Below are positions 8,934-17,307 of a DNA stretch of 64,000 nucleotides, piece after piece. The DNA is from Plantactinospora sp. BC1. GTDB lineage: Bacteria; Actinomycetota; Actinomycetes; Mycobacteriales; Micromonosporaceae. Each line of letters starts with the position of its first letter. The stretch's first letter is position 1. Where the stretch lies: NCBI RefSeq assembly GCF_003030345.1, contig NZ_CP028158.1, positions 2,852,001 through 2,916,000 on the forward strand. Direction: 5' to 3'. The position numbers were made by a program, and so were the translations under genes. The notes below the pieces were generated by a model. It was given only the letters and a program-made list of their open reading frames with translations. It was not told where the DNA came from and ran no database searches.

Positions 8934-10137
8934 CCACCCGGCCGGGCCCGGCCCAGCCTCCGCCGGCCCGGCCGGGTCCACCACCGCCGTCGGTACGCCG
9001 ACCGTGCTCGCCACCTCCGCCGGCCCGAACACCGTCGGCCCGCTGACCGCCGACGGACCGGCGCACGGCGAGCCGCTGCTGGTCGCCACCGGGGTCCGCA
9101 AGAGCTACCGGGCCGGACGCGGCCTCGGCGGCGGATCGCGGGTGCACGCCGTCGACGGGGTGGACCTGACCGTGGCGGCCGGCGAAACCCTCGGCGTCGT
9201 CGGCGAATCCGGCTGCGGCAAGTCGACCCTGGCCCGGCTGCTGGTCGGGCTGGAACGCCCCGACGCCGGCCAGGTCCGCTACGCCGGCCTCGACGTCGGC
9301 TCCGCCCGGGGCAGCCGCCGCCGCGAACTGCGCCGGGCGGTGCAGATGGTCTTCCAGGACCCGGTCACCTCGCTGAACCCCCGGATGCCGATCCTGGACG
9401 TCGTCGCCGAGCCGCTCGACGTGCACAAACTGGCCCGGGGCGCCGCCGCCCGCCGGGACCGGGTCGCCGAACTGCTGGAGATGGTCGGGCTGGCCCCGGA
9501 CATGATGCGCCGGTTCCCGCACGAGTTCTCCGGCGGGCAGCGGCAGCGGATCGGCATCGCCCGCGCCCTGGCCACCGAACCCCGGGTGGTGGTCTGCGAC
9601 GAGCCGGTCTCCGCGCTCGACGTCTCGGTGCAGGCCCAGGTGGTCAACCTGCTCGCCGAGTTGCAGCAGCGGCTCGGCATCGCCCTGGTCTTCATCGCGC
9701 ACGACCTCGGCGTGGTCCGGCATGTCTCGCACCGGGTCGCGGTGATGTACCTCGGACGGCTCGCCGAACTCGGCCCGGCCGGCACCGTCTACCAGCACCC
9801 GGCGCACCCCTACACCCGGGCGCTGCTCGGCTCGGTACCGGTACGGCACCCGCGCGAGCGGGGACGGGAGCGGATCGTGCTGGCCGGCGACCCGCCGAGC
9901 CCGGTCGACCCGCCGTCCGGCTGCCGCTTCCACACCCGCTGCCCGATCGCCGAGGAGATCTGTGCCCGGGAAACCCCGGCGCTGCTCGTCCCGGACGCCG
10001 ACGCGCGAACCGTCGCCGGGGACGGGCGGACCGTCGCCGGGGGCGGGCCGATCGGCCGGGGTGGTGCGGAGCGGGTCGCCGCCTGCCACTTCGCCGGTAC
10101 GCCCCTCCCGGCCGCGCCGACGCATGCCCCCGGCTAG
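8920..10137 (+). CDS. Peptide ABC transporter ATP-binding protein (DppF-like)
   Basis: Second cytoplasmic ATPase of the peptide importer, 405 residues. The first about 45 residues are Pro/Ala/Gly-rich and look like a disordered leader. Walker A is GESGCGKS, the signature FSGGQRQR, Walker B VVVCDEP and the switch FIAHDLG. The C-terminus has the [14 protein letters not shown] cysteine segment of OppF/DppF and a further C in ACHFAG. The ATG lies inside the end of the preceding gene behind GAGGAGG, so the two ATPases are translationally coupled and probably form a heterodimer. Confidence 0.92.
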   Translation: MPPSDHPAGPGPASAGPAGSTTAVGTPTVLATSAGPNTVGPLTADGPAHGEPLLVATGVRKSYRAGRGLGGGSRVHAVDGVDLTVAAGETLGVVGESGCGKSTLARLLVGLERPDAGQVRYAGLDVGSARGSRRRELRRAVQMVFQDPVTSLNPRMPILDVVAEPLDVHKLARGAAARRDRVAELLEMVGLAPDMMRRFPHEFSGGQRQRIGIARALATEPRVVVCDEPVSALDVSVQAQVVNLLAELQQRLGIALVFIAHDLGVVRHVSHRVAVMYLGRLAELGPAGTVYQHPAHPYTRALLGSVPVRHPRERGRERIVLAGDPPSPVDPPSGCRFHTRCPIAEEICARETPALLVPDADARTVAGDGRTVAGGGPIGRGGAERVAACHFAGTPLPAAPTHAPG

Positions 10138-10150
10138 ATCTGCGCGATCC

Positions 10151-10203
10151 ACCTGGACACCAGAGGCGTCAAGCGGCTCGGTTAACGCCTAGCTTGTCCA
10201 GGT
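10151..10203. terminator. Nested inverted repeat after the transporter ATPase gene
   Basis: Outer arms ACCTGGACA / TGTCCAGGT (9 bp) and inner arms AGGCGT / ACGCCT (6 bp) are separated by a symmetrical 4x4 internal loop, with a 15-nt apical loop. It lies 14 bp after the stop codon. Position suggests a terminator or 3' stabiliser; there is no T-tract, and a structured RNA is possible. Confidence 0.5.
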
Positions 10204-10324
10204 CGAACGTCGCCAACCCACCCCGGCCAGGCGTCGACGGGCGGCGTCGACGGGCGGGCCGGGCGGGCGCCGACCGGCGTCGACGAGTGGGCCGGGCAGG
10301 CGGCGGTTCCCTGCCGGTGGCCCG

Positions 10325-10330
10325 TACCCT
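10325..10330 (+). promoter_or_regulatory. -10 element TACCCT for leaderless rsmA
   Basis: TACCCT lies 7 nt before the ATG at 10338, so transcription would begin at or next to the start codon. No ribosome binding site precedes that ATG. Confidence 0.55.
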
Positions 10331-10337
10331 GTTGCAG

Positions 10338-11213
10338 ATGGCCGCAGATCTGCTCGGCCCGGCGGAGATCCGGGAACTCGCCGCCCGGCTGGGCGTGCAC
10401 CCGACCAAGAAGCTCGGCCAGAACTTCGTGCACGACCCGAACACGGTGCGCCGGATCGTCGCCGCCGCCGGACTCGGCCCGGACGACGTGGCCCTGGAGG
10501 TCGGGCCGGGGCTGGGCTCGCTCACCCTCGGCCTGCTGCCGGTGGCCGGGCACGTGCACGCGGTCGAACTCGATCCGACGCTGGCCGGGGCGCTGCCGGA
10601 GACGGTGGCCCGGCACGCCGGCCCGGCCGGTGCGGCCCGGCTGACCGTGCATTCCGCCGACGCCTTGCGGATCACCGCCGCCGAACTCGGTGACCCGGCC
10701 CCGACCGCGCTGGTGGCGAACCTGCCCTACAACGTCGCCGTGCCGGTGGTGCTGCACCTGCTCGCCGAACTGCCCGCCCTGCGGCACGGCCTGGTGATGG
10801 TGCAGAAGGAGGTGGCCGACCGGCTGGTCGCCGGCCCCGGCTCCCGCACCTACGGCGTCCCGTCGGTCAAACTCGCCTGGTACGCCGACGCCCGCAACGC
10901 CGGCCGGGTGCCACCGAACGTCTTCTGGCCGGTGCCGAACGTCGATTCCGGCCTGGTCGCCTTCACCCGACGCGAACCGCCCCGCGACGACGTACCCCGG
11001 AAACAGGTCTTCGCGGTGGTCGACGCGGCGTTCGCGCAGCGCCGCAAGACCCTGCGGGCGGCGCTGGCCGGCTGGGCCGGCGGCCCGGACCGGGCGGCGG
11101 CGGCGCTGGTCGCCGCCGGGGTGGATCCCGGCGCCCGGGGCGAGGCGCTGACGGTCGCCCAGTTCGCCGCGATCGCCGCGTCGGCTCCGGTGACCGTCCG
11201 GGCCGCCGAGTAG
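10338..11213 (+). CDS. rsmA: 16S rRNA dimethyladenosine transferase RsmA (KsgA)
   Basis: Dimethylates two adjacent adenosines near the 3' end of 16S rRNA during small-subunit assembly, using S-adenosylmethionine. At 291 residues it shows the GQNFVHD N-terminal motif, the SAM-binding [11 protein letters not shown] motif, and the catalytic NLPYN motif of the family. The ATG at 10338 fits the leaderless promoter; a GTG 21 bp upstream is an alternative that would add seven residues. It is followed closely by ispE, a pairing common in actinomycetes. Confidence 0.95.
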   Translation: MAADLLGPAEIRELAARLGVHPTKKLGQNFVHDPNTVRRIVAAAGLGPDDVALEVGPGLGSLTLGLLPVAGHVHAVELDPTLAGALPETVARHAGPAGAARLTVHSADALRITAAELGDPAPTALVANLPYNVAVPVVLHLLAELPALRHGLVMVQKEVADRLVAGPGSRTYGVPSVKLAWYADARNAGRVPPNVFWPVPNVDSGLVAFTRREPPRDDVPRKQVFAVVDAAFAQRRKTLRAALAGWAGGPDRAAAALVAAGVDPGARGEALTVAQFAAIAASAPVTVRAAE

Positions 11214-11216
11214 GCT
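11211..11216 (+). promoter_or_regulatory. -10 element TAGGCT before ispE leader
   Basis: TAGGCT starts on the stop codon of rsmA and lies 6 nt before a GTG at 11223 that opens an eight-codon reading frame. Spacing matches the other leaderless starts in this window. Confidence 0.5.
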
Positions 11217-11222
11217 GACGGC

Positions 11223-11249
11223 GTGTGTGGCAGGAGGTGGCCGACGTGA
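11223..11249 (+). CDS. Possible 8-residue leader peptide of ispE
   Basis: GTG to TGA, peptide VCGRRWPT. It would be leaderless from the TAGGCT -10 element, and its TGA overlaps the GTG of the next small frame (GTGA). It contains the AGGAGG ribosome binding site for that next frame. No protein function is implied; translation itself is unproven. Confidence 0.3.
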   Translation: MCGRRWPT

Positions 11250-11347
11250 CGGCCAGGCCGGTCGATCCCGCGTCCCGGCGACCGTGGGCACCCCATCCGG
11301 TCCGGTGGCGTCCCGCCCGGTCGCGGGTTCGGGGCACGGCTGCATGA
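11246..11347 (+). CDS. Possible 33-residue upstream peptide coupled to ispE
   Basis: GTG at 11246 behind AGGAGG (11232-11237, 8-nt spacing) opens a 33-residue Arg/Pro-rich frame. Its TGA overlaps the ispE ATG as ATGA, so ribosomes finishing it could restart on ispE. I recognise no domain. It may simply be a translated leader; the good binding site and exact overlap are what argue for it. Confidence 0.4.
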   Translation: MTARPVDPASRRPWAPHPVRWRPARSRVRGTAA

Positions 11348-12300
11348 CCGAGGCATGGGGACCGGACGAGGACGACGAGCGGCCGCGCCGGAGGATGCCC
11401 GGCCCGGTCAGGGTCCGGGTGCCGGCGAAGGTCAACCTCCATCTCGGGGTCGGGCCGCTGCGCCCGGACGGCTACCACGAGCTGAACACCGTCTACCACG
11501 CGATCTCGATCCACGACGAGCTGACCGCCCGCCGGGGCGACACCCTCACCCTGACCATGGAGGGCGAGGGCGCCGGTGAGCTGGACCTGGACGAGTCCAA
11601 CCTGGTGATCCGGGCCGCCAGGGCGCTGGCCGCGCACGCCGGGGTGCCGGCACACGCCCGGCTGCACCTGCGCAAGCAGATCCCGCTCGCCGGCGGCCTG
11701 GCCGGGGGGAGCGCCGACGCCGCCGCCACGCTGGTCGCCTGCGACGCGCTCTGGGGTACCGACCTGAGCCGCGACGAGCTGGCCGGGATCGCCGCCGGGC
11801 TCGGCTCCGACGTCCCCTTCCTGGTGTACGGCGGCACCGCCCTCGGCACCGGCCACGGCGAGACGATCAGCCCGATCCTGGCCCGCCCGGTCACCTGGCA
11901 CTGGGTGGTGGCGATCGCCGACAGCGGCCTCTCCACCCCGGCCGCCTACCGCGAGCTCGACCGGCTGCGCGCCGAACACGCCGCCCCACCTCCGCTGCGC
12001 AACGCCGACGCGCTGCTCGCCGCGCTGCGCGGCCGGGATCCGGCCCGGCTCGGCCGGGCACTCGGCAACGACCTCCAGGCCGCCGCGCTCTCGCTGCGCC
12101 CGGCGCTGGCCGAGACGCTGAAGGCCGGCGAGGCGGCCGGGGCACTCGCCGGCATCGTCTCCGGCTCCGGGCCGACCTGCGTCTTCCTCGCCACCGACGG
12201 CGGTCACGCCGAGCGGGTCGCGGCCGAGCTGACCGCCTCCGGGCTGTGCCGGAAGGTCCGCACGGCGTACGGTCCGGTCCCCGGCGCCCGGGTCAGCTGA
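11344..12300 (+). CDS. ispE: 4-diphosphocytidyl-2-C-methyl-D-erythritol kinase
   Basis: GHMP kinase that phosphorylates CDP-methylerythritol in the MEP pathway to isoprenoid precursors. The protein of 318 residues has the N-terminal VRVPAKVNLHLGVG motif with the catalytic Lys, the ATP-binding PLAGGLAGGSADAAATL motif and the C-terminal SGSGPTC motif. The first about 18 residues are charged and not part of the family fold. The ATG at 11344 is preferred over an in-frame GTG at 11227 because the upstream frame with a strong binding site ends exactly on it. Confidence 0.95.
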   Translation: MTEAWGPDEDDERPRRRMPGPVRVRVPAKVNLHLGVGPLRPDGYHELNTVYHAISIHDELTARRGDTLTLTMEGEGAGELDLDESNLVIRAARALAAHAGVPAHARLHLRKQIPLAGGLAGGSADAAATLVACDALWGTDLSRDELAGIAAGLGSDVPFLVYGGTALGTGHGETISPILARPVTWHWVVAIADSGLSTPAAYRELDRLRAEHAAPPPLRNADALLAALRGRDPARLGRALGNDLQAAALSLRPALAETLKAGEAAGALAGIVSGSGPTCVFLATDGGHAERVAAELTASGLCRKVRTAYGPVPGARVS

Positions 12301-12310
12301 CCGGGGCGAC

Positions 12311-12316
12311 TACCGT
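12311..12316 (+). promoter_or_regulatory. -10 element TACCGT for leaderless ABC-F gene
   Basis: TACCGT lies 8 nt before the ATG at 12325 and no purine-rich binding site is present between them. Confidence 0.5.
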
Positions 12317-12324
12317 CTGAGTAC

Positions 12325-14139
12325 ATGGCCAACATCGTCAATCTGGACCGGGTCTCCAAGGGGTACGGCGCGGCGGGGCAGCTCCTCACCGACGTCTCCC
12401 TGGGCCTTTCCGACTCGGACCGGATCGGCGTCGTCGGGCTGAACGGCACCGGCAAGTCCACCCTGCTGCGGCTGCTCACCAAGACCGAGGAGCCGGACAG
12501 CGGTCGGGTGACGCACCGCCGCGACCTGCGGGTCGCCTGGCTGCCGCAGACCCTCGTGCTCGACCCCGAGGCCCGGGTCCGGGACGTGGTGCTCGGCACC
12601 GCCTGGCTCGACGAGGGGTTCGGCGCCGAGCACGAGTGGGCCGGTGACGCGGGCGTACGCGCGATCCTCGACGGGCTCGGCATGCCGTACCTCGGGCTGG
12701 ACCAGCCGGTCGGGCCGATGTCCGGCGGCGAGCGGCGGCGGGTGGCCCTGGCCGCCCTGCTGGTCCGCACCGCCGACCTGCTGGTGCTGGACGAGCCGAC
12801 CAACCACCTCGACGTGGCCGGGGTGGACTGGCTGGCCCGGCACCTGATCGGCAAGCGCGGCGCGCTGGTGGTGGTCACCCACGACCGGTGGTTCCTGGAC
12901 GCCGTCTGCACCGCCACCTGGGAGGTCGCCGACCGGGCGGTACGCGCCTACGAGGGCGGCTACGCCGCCTGGACGCTGGCCCGGGCCGAACGGGAACGGG
13001 TGGCCGCGGCCACCGAGGCACGGCGGCAGAACCTGCTGCGCAAGGAGATCGCCTGGCTGCGCCGCGGCCCGCCGGCCCGGACCTCCAAGCCGCGCTTCCG
13101 GATCGAGGCGGCGAACGCCCTGATCGCGGACGTACCGCCGCCGCGCGACACCGTGTCGCTGCAACGGCTCGCCACCGCCCGGCTCGGCAAGCAGGTGTAC
13201 GACCTCACCGACGTCACCCTGCTGGCCGGGGAGAAGCTGATCCTGGACAACCAGACCTGGCAGGTCGGCCCCGGTGACCGGATCGCGATCGTCGGCGCGA
13301 ACGGTGCCGGCAAGACGACGCTGCTCCGGCTGCTCGCCGGGGTACGCGGCCCGGACGGCGGGCAGCTGCGGACCGGCTCCACCGTCAAGCCGGCCTTCCT
13401 CTCCCAGGAGCTGGCCGAGCTGCCGGGCAACCTGCGGGTACTGGAGGCGGTCGAGGAGGTGGCCCGCCGGGTCGTACTCGGCGACCGGGAGATCAACGCC
13501 TCCCAGCTCGCCGAGATCTTCGGCTTCGACGACCGCCGGCTCTGGACCCCGGTCTCCGACCTCTCCGGCGGTGAGCGGCGCCGGCTGCAACTGCTGCGGC
13601 TGCTCGCCGCCGAGCCGAACGTGCTGCTCTTCGACGAGCCGACCAACGACCTGGACACCGATACCCTGGCCGCGCTGGAGGACCTGCTCGACTCCTGGCC
13701 CGGCACCCTGATCGTGGCCAGTCACGACCGCTACCTGGTCGAACGGGTCACCGACGTGGTGTACGGGATGTTCGGCGACGGCCGGCTGGTGCACCTGCCC
13801 GGCGGTGTCGAGGAATACCTCGCCCGCGCCGTCACGCCCGGCGGGCCGCCGCCCGAGCGGCGGAGCAACGGCGCGGTGCCGGCCGAGCGGGCCGAGCGGG
13901 CCGAGGGTGCCCTCTCCGGCGGGGAGCTGCGCTCGGCCCGCAAGGAGCTGAGCCGGCTGGAGCGGCAGATCGGCAAGCTGGAGCAGCGCGAGGCGGCACT
14001 GCACGACCAGATGGCCGAGCACGCCACCGACTACGCCCGGATCGCCGAGCTGGACGGCCAGCTCCGGGCTCTGCGGGCCGAGCGGGAACAGACCGAGGAG
14101 GCGTGGCTGGCCCTGGCCGAGCAGGTGCCGGAGGGCTGA
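12325..14139 (+). CDS. ABC-F family ATP-binding protein
   Basis: Soluble protein of 604 residues with two ABC domains and no membrane segment. First domain: Walker A GLNGTGKST, signature MSGGERRR, Walker B LLVLDEPTNHLD. Second domain: GANGAGKTT, LSGGERRR and VLLFDEPTNDLD. The about 80-residue linker between them is charged and helical, and the C-terminus (about 535-600) is a coiled coil as in Uup-type proteins. ABC-F proteins act on the ribosome (translation factors or antibiotic protection). The coiled-coil tail favours a housekeeping Uup-like role, but resistance cannot be excluded. It follows ispE by 24 bp with its own -10 element. Confidence 0.9.
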   Translation: MANIVNLDRVSKGYGAAGQLLTDVSLGLSDSDRIGVVGLNGTGKSTLLRLLTKTEEPDSGRVTHRRDLRVAWLPQTLVLDPEARVRDVVLGTAWLDEGFGAEHEWAGDAGVRAILDGLGMPYLGLDQPVGPMSGGERRRVALAALLVRTADLLVLDEPTNHLDVAGVDWLARHLIGKRGALVVVTHDRWFLDAVCTATWEVADRAVRAYEGGYAAWTLARAERERVAAATEARRQNLLRKEIAWLRRGPPARTSKPRFRIEAANALIADVPPPRDTVSLQRLATARLGKQVYDLTDVTLLAGEKLILDNQTWQVGPGDRIAIVGANGAGKTTLLRLLAGVRGPDGGQLRTGSTVKPAFLSQELAELPGNLRVLEAVEEVARRVVLGDREINASQLAEIFGFDDRRLWTPVSDLSGGERRRLQLLRLLAAEPNVLLFDEPTNDLDTDTLAALEDLLDSWPGTLIVASHDRYLVERVTDVVYGMFGDGRLVHLPGGVEEYLARAVTPGGPPPERRSNGAVPAERAERAEGALSGGELRSARKELSRLERQIGKLEQREAALHDQMAEHATDYARIAELDGQLRALRAEREQTEEAWLALAEQVPEG

Positions 14140-14260
14140 GCGGCGGCGGTGCGACGACGAGGGCGCCGCTGACCGGCGGGGGTGTGCGGCGTCACCCGGA
14201 CGGCATGCGGAAGAATCTAGCTCCGACCCCCACTGGCAACGGCGTTGGAGACTGCTGATC

Positions 14261-14716
14261 ATGGCCCACAACCCCGTCAACCATCCCGCGCGGCCGGTCT
14301 ACCGGGCCATCGGCGGGCTGATCGGCCTCTACCTGGTGGCCTTCGGTGTCCTCGGCTTCGTCGAGGCCGGCGGCGGCGAGTTCTTCGCCCAGGACGACAC
14401 CCTGGTACTCGGCCAGGGGACCAACCTCGGCTACTCGGTGATCTCGACCGTGCTCGGCCTGGTCATCCTGCTCGCCACCCTGGTCGGCCGGAACGTCGAC
14501 ACGACGGTCGACAAGTTCCTCGGGTACGCCCTGATGGCGCTCGGCCTCGCCGAACTGGCGGTGCTGCGTACCGATGCGAACTATCTCAACTTCACCGTCG
14601 CCACCACCATCGTGACGATGATCCTCGGGCTGACCCTGCTGATGTGCGGCATGTACGGCAAGGTCGGCTCCGAGGAGGAGGCCAAGGCCTTCGAGGACGC
14701 CCGCCTGGTGCTCTGA
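14261..14716 (+). CDS. DUF4383 membrane protein, first tandem copy
   Basis: Small integral membrane protein of 151 residues with four predicted helices (about 18-40, 60-82, 92-110 and 120-140). It starts NPVNHPARPVYR, nearly identical to the start of the next gene, so the two are tandem paralogues. This matches the actinobacterial DUF4383 family, whose function is unknown to me. GGAG lies about 11 nt before the ATG. Confidence 0.85.
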   Translation: MAHNPVNHPARPVYRAIGGLIGLYLVAFGVLGFVEAGGGEFFAQDDTLVLGQGTNLGYSVISTVLGLVILLATLVGRNVDTTVDKFLGYALMALGLAELAVLRTDANYLNFTVATTIVTMILGLTLLMCGMYGKVGSEEEAKAFEDARLVL

Positions 14717-14842
14717 GCCGTGCCGCACCGGCCGGCCGTCCCAGCGGTCCGGCCGGTGCCGATCCGGCGTTCGCCGGGCAATCCCCTCCGGCCCGGGTGA
14801 CAATCCGGTAGGAAAGTCGCCAACCGGCAGCCAGGAGGGGAC

Positions 14843-15316
14843 ATGGCGCACATCCCGATCAACCACCCGGCTCGTCCGGTCTACCGGGTACTCGCCGGGC
14901 TGATCGGCCTCTACATCGTGATCTTCGGGGTCTTCGGACTCTTCGAGACCGCCGGGGAGGACTTCTTCAGCCGAGGCAGCCACTGGGTGCTGGGGCTGCG
15001 TACCAACATGGCGTTCGCGCTGGTCTCGGTGATCTTCGGGCTGGTGGTCCTCTTCGGCGCGGTGCACCGGGGCAACTTCGGGCACCTGATGAACCTCGCC
15101 ATCGGGGTGGTCTTCCTGGTGGTCGCGATCGCGATGATGGCCGTGTTGCAGACCGAGGCGAACATCCTGAACTTCTCGATGTCCACGGTCATCGTGTCGA
15201 TGCTCTTCGGACTCGTCCTGCTCGCCACCGGCCTCTACGACAAGGTCGGCCCGGCGGAGCACGCCGAGGAGGAACGCGAGATGGACACGAGTACGAGCGC
15301 CCGCCCCGGCCGCTGA
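14843..15316 (+). CDS. DUF4383 membrane protein, second tandem copy
   Basis: Integral membrane protein of 157 residues, paralogous to the gene 126 bp upstream. It has four predicted helices and the same HPARPVYR opening, and its C-terminal cytoplasmic tail is acidic and longer (about 145-157). The start is supported by GGAGGGGAC directly before the ATG. It ends 34 bp from the convergent TetR gene. Function unknown; the conserved N-terminal NHPARPVYR and the TEANxLNFS segment between helices may be functional. Confidence 0.85.
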   Translation: MAHIPINHPARPVYRVLAGLIGLYIVIFGVFGLFETAGEDFFSRGSHWVLGLRTNMAFALVSVIFGLVVLFGAVHRGNFGHLMNLAIGVVFLVVAIAMMAVLQTEANILNFSMSTVIVSMLFGLVLLATGLYDKVGPAEHAEEEREMDTSTSARPGR

Positions 15317-15350
15317 GACCCACCCCGACGGCGACGCCGGGCCGGCCGGT

Positions 15351-16133
15351 TCAGCGGGTCCGGCGGGTGAGCAGGGTCGGCTTGGCCTCCAGGTGCGACA
15401 GCCCGTTCCAGGCCAGGTTGACCAGGTGCGCCGCCACCGTCTCCTTGCGCGGCTTGCGCACCTCGAGCCACCAGCGGCCACTGAGCGCCACCATGCCGAC
15501 CAGGGACTGTGAATAGAGTTCGGCGAGCTTCGGGTCGTAGCCCCGGCTCTTGAACTCGGCACCCAGGATGTGCTCCACCTGGTGCGCCACGTCGTTCATC
15601 ACGCTGCTGAAGTTGCCGGTCGCGGAGAGCACCGGCGACTCCCGGACCAGCACCCGGAAGCCGTCGGTCTCCTCCTCGATGTAGTCGAGCAGGGCCAGCG
15701 CCGCCTGCTCCAGCAACTCGCGGGGATGCCCGGCGGTCAGCGCGGTGGTGACCCGGTAGAGCAGGGCGCGTACCTCCCGGTCCACGACGACCGCGTAGAG
15801 GCCCTCCTTGCCACCGAAGTGCTCGTAGACCACCGGCTTGGAGACCTTGGCCCGGGCGGCGACATCCTCGATCGAGGTCGCGTCGAACCCGCGCTCGGCA
15901 AAGGCCTGCCGGCCGATCGCGATGAGCTGCTCGCGGCGCTGGGCCGCGGACATCCGTACCCGGGAACCGGGCTTGGGGGGTGGCGGCGGCGGTGGCGCCG
16001 GTGGCTTGACCTGCCGGCGCCCGAGGCTGCGATCGGTACCCGGACCGTCGCTCACCCCGCTATCCCGCTGCCGTTCCGCGATGCCACGCCGACTCGGATC
16101 GTCCCTGGTGGCGCCCTCGCTGCGCTCCGTCAC
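15351..16133 (-). CDS. TetR-family regulator downstream of desaturase
   Basis: One-component repressor of 260 residues from the chosen GTG. A disordered, proline-rich leader (a run of eight prolines and one Lys) precedes the TetR helix-turn-helix (SIEDVAARAKVSKPVVYEHF, about residues 75-95) and an all-helical ligand domain. It is cotranscribed after the desaturase gene. The frame stays open to a GTG at 16184, only 3 bp from the desaturase stop; the GTG at 16133 is preferred because GGAT lies upstream. Its first residues (VTERSEG) resemble the short upstream peptides described elsewhere in this window. Regulation of the desaturase in response to fatty acyl ligands is inference from family and position. 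Confidence 0.88.
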   Translation of the reverse strand: MTERSEGATRDDPSRRGIAERQRDSGVSDGPGTDRSLGRRQVKPPAPPPPPPPKPGSRVRMSAAQRREQLIAIGRQAFAERGFDATSIEDVAARAKVSKPVVYEHFGGKEGLYAVVVDREVRALLYRVTTALTAGHPRELLEQAALALLDYIEEETDGFRVLVRESPVLSATGNFSSVMNDVAHQVEHILGAEFKSRGYDPKLAELYSQSLVGMVALSGRWWLEVRKPRKETVAAHLVNLAWNGLSHLEAKPTLLTRRTR

Positions 16134-16187
16134 CTGGCCATCCTGCCAGGCGAACGCTCGTGGCCGGGTGCCCGGGCGCGTCACGGG

Positions 16188-17159
16188 TCACTGCGACGGT
16201 GTTGATTTGAGTAGTTTTGCGGCAACCCGCTCGGGCTTCGGCCACCGCACGTCGTACGCGGCGCCGACCTTCTCGAAGAGCCAGATCACCCGGGCCGAGA
16301 TGTCGACCTGACCCCGCAGTACGCCGTGCCGGGCGCAGGTCGGATCGGCGTGGTGCAGGTTGTGCCAGCTCTCCCCGAAGGAGAGGATCGCCAGCGGCCA
16401 GAAGTTCGTCGCCCGGTCGCCCTGGCGCACCTCGAACGGGCGCTCGCCGTAGACGTGGCAGACCGAGTTGATCGACCAGGTGATGTGGTGCAGCAGCGAG
16501 ACCCGGACCAGGCCGGCCCAGAAGAACGCGGTCAGCGCGCCCTGCCAGGACCAGGTGACCAGGCCGCCGACCAGCGCCGGGGTGAGCAGGGAGAGGGCCA
16601 CCAGCAGCGGGAAGAGCCGGTCGACCCGGTTGATGTCCTTGTCGGCGATCAGGTCCGGGGCGAACCGCTCGCGGTTGGAGAGTTCCCGCTTGAACAGCCA
16701 GCCGACGTGGGCGTGGAACAGGCCCTTGGTCAGGCCCCACACGCTGCTGCCGAAGCGCCACGGTGAGTGCGGGTCACCCTCCAGGTCGGAGAAGGCGTGG
16801 TGCCGGCGGTGGTCGGCGACCCACTGGGTGATGTTCCCCTGGACCGCGAACGAACCCGCGACGGCGAGGGCCACCCGCAGCCAGCGCTTGGCCTTGAACG
16901 ACCCGTGCGTGAAGTACCGGTGGAAGCCGACGGTGATGCCGAGCCCGGCCACCACGTACCACACTCCGGCGATGGCGATGTCGGTCCAGCTCAGCCAGCC
17001 GCCCCAGGCCACCGGCACGGCGGCGAGCAGGGCGAGGAAGGGGATCGTGACGAAGGACCAGAGGGCGAAGAGGATGCCCTTGGACTGGACGCCGTCAGTG
17101 AGTGGCTTGGGGCCCTTCTTGGCGGTGGCGGCCGGTTGTTCGAGTAGTACGGAGGACAT
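16188..17159 (-). CDS. Membrane acyl-CoA (delta-9-type) fatty acid desaturase
   Basis: Integral membrane di-iron desaturase of 323 residues that introduces a double bond into acyl chains to adjust membrane fluidity. The three histidine boxes are GFHRYFTHGSF (about residue 80), DHRRHHAFSD (about 118) and SWHNLHHADP (about 260), in the acyl-CoA desaturase order with NxxHH in the last. Four membrane helices flank them. The start at 17159 has GCGAGGTG upstream. It is first in an operon with the TetR gene and lies downstream of a repeated GTAAC(T/C)TACGC motif. Confidence 0.93.
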   Translation of the reverse strand: MSSVLLEQPAATAKKGPKPLTDGVQSKGILFALWSFVTIPFLALLAAVPVAWGGWLSWTDIAIAGVWYVVAGLGITVGFHRYFTHGSFKAKRWLRVALAVAGSFAVQGNITQWVADHRRHHAFSDLEGDPHSPWRFGSSVWGLTKGLFHAHVGWLFKRELSNRERFAPDLIADKDINRVDRLFPLLVALSLLTPALVGGLVTWSWQGALTAFFWAGLVRVSLLHHITWSINSVCHVYGERPFEVRQGDRATNFWPLAILSFGESWHNLHHADPTCARHGVLRGQVDISARVIWLFEKVGAAYDVRWPKPERVAAKLLKSTPSQ

Positions 17160-17189
17160 GGCACCTCGCTGAGCGTAGGGGGAAGAGCG

Positions 17190-17221
17190 GTAACTTACGC
17201 CTACGTCACCGTAACCTACGC
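17190..17221. promoter_or_regulatory. Direct-repeat operator upstream of desaturase
   Basis: GTAACTTACGC (17190-17200) and GTAACCTACGC (17211-17221) recur with a 21-bp period, two helical turns. The first contains the perfect palindrome GTAA-C-TTAC. The pair lies 31-62 bp upstream of the desaturase ATG and fits a dimer-pair TetR operator; the bound protein is inferred to be the neighbouring TetR. Confidence 0.6.
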
Positions 17222-17294
17222 TCTCGTAGTCTGCCATGGACGCGAACTGGGAATCGGCTGGCAGCCATCGACCGGTCTTGTCGTACACGGGCCC

Positions 17295-17300
17295 TAATCT
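17295..17300 (+). promoter_or_regulatory. -10 element TAATCT for leaderless DNA-binding protein gene
   Basis: TAATCT lies 7 nt before the GTG at 17308 with no binding site between them; this spacing decides the start over an in-frame ATG at 17236. Confidence 0.5.
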
Positions 17301-17307
17301 CCTGGTC

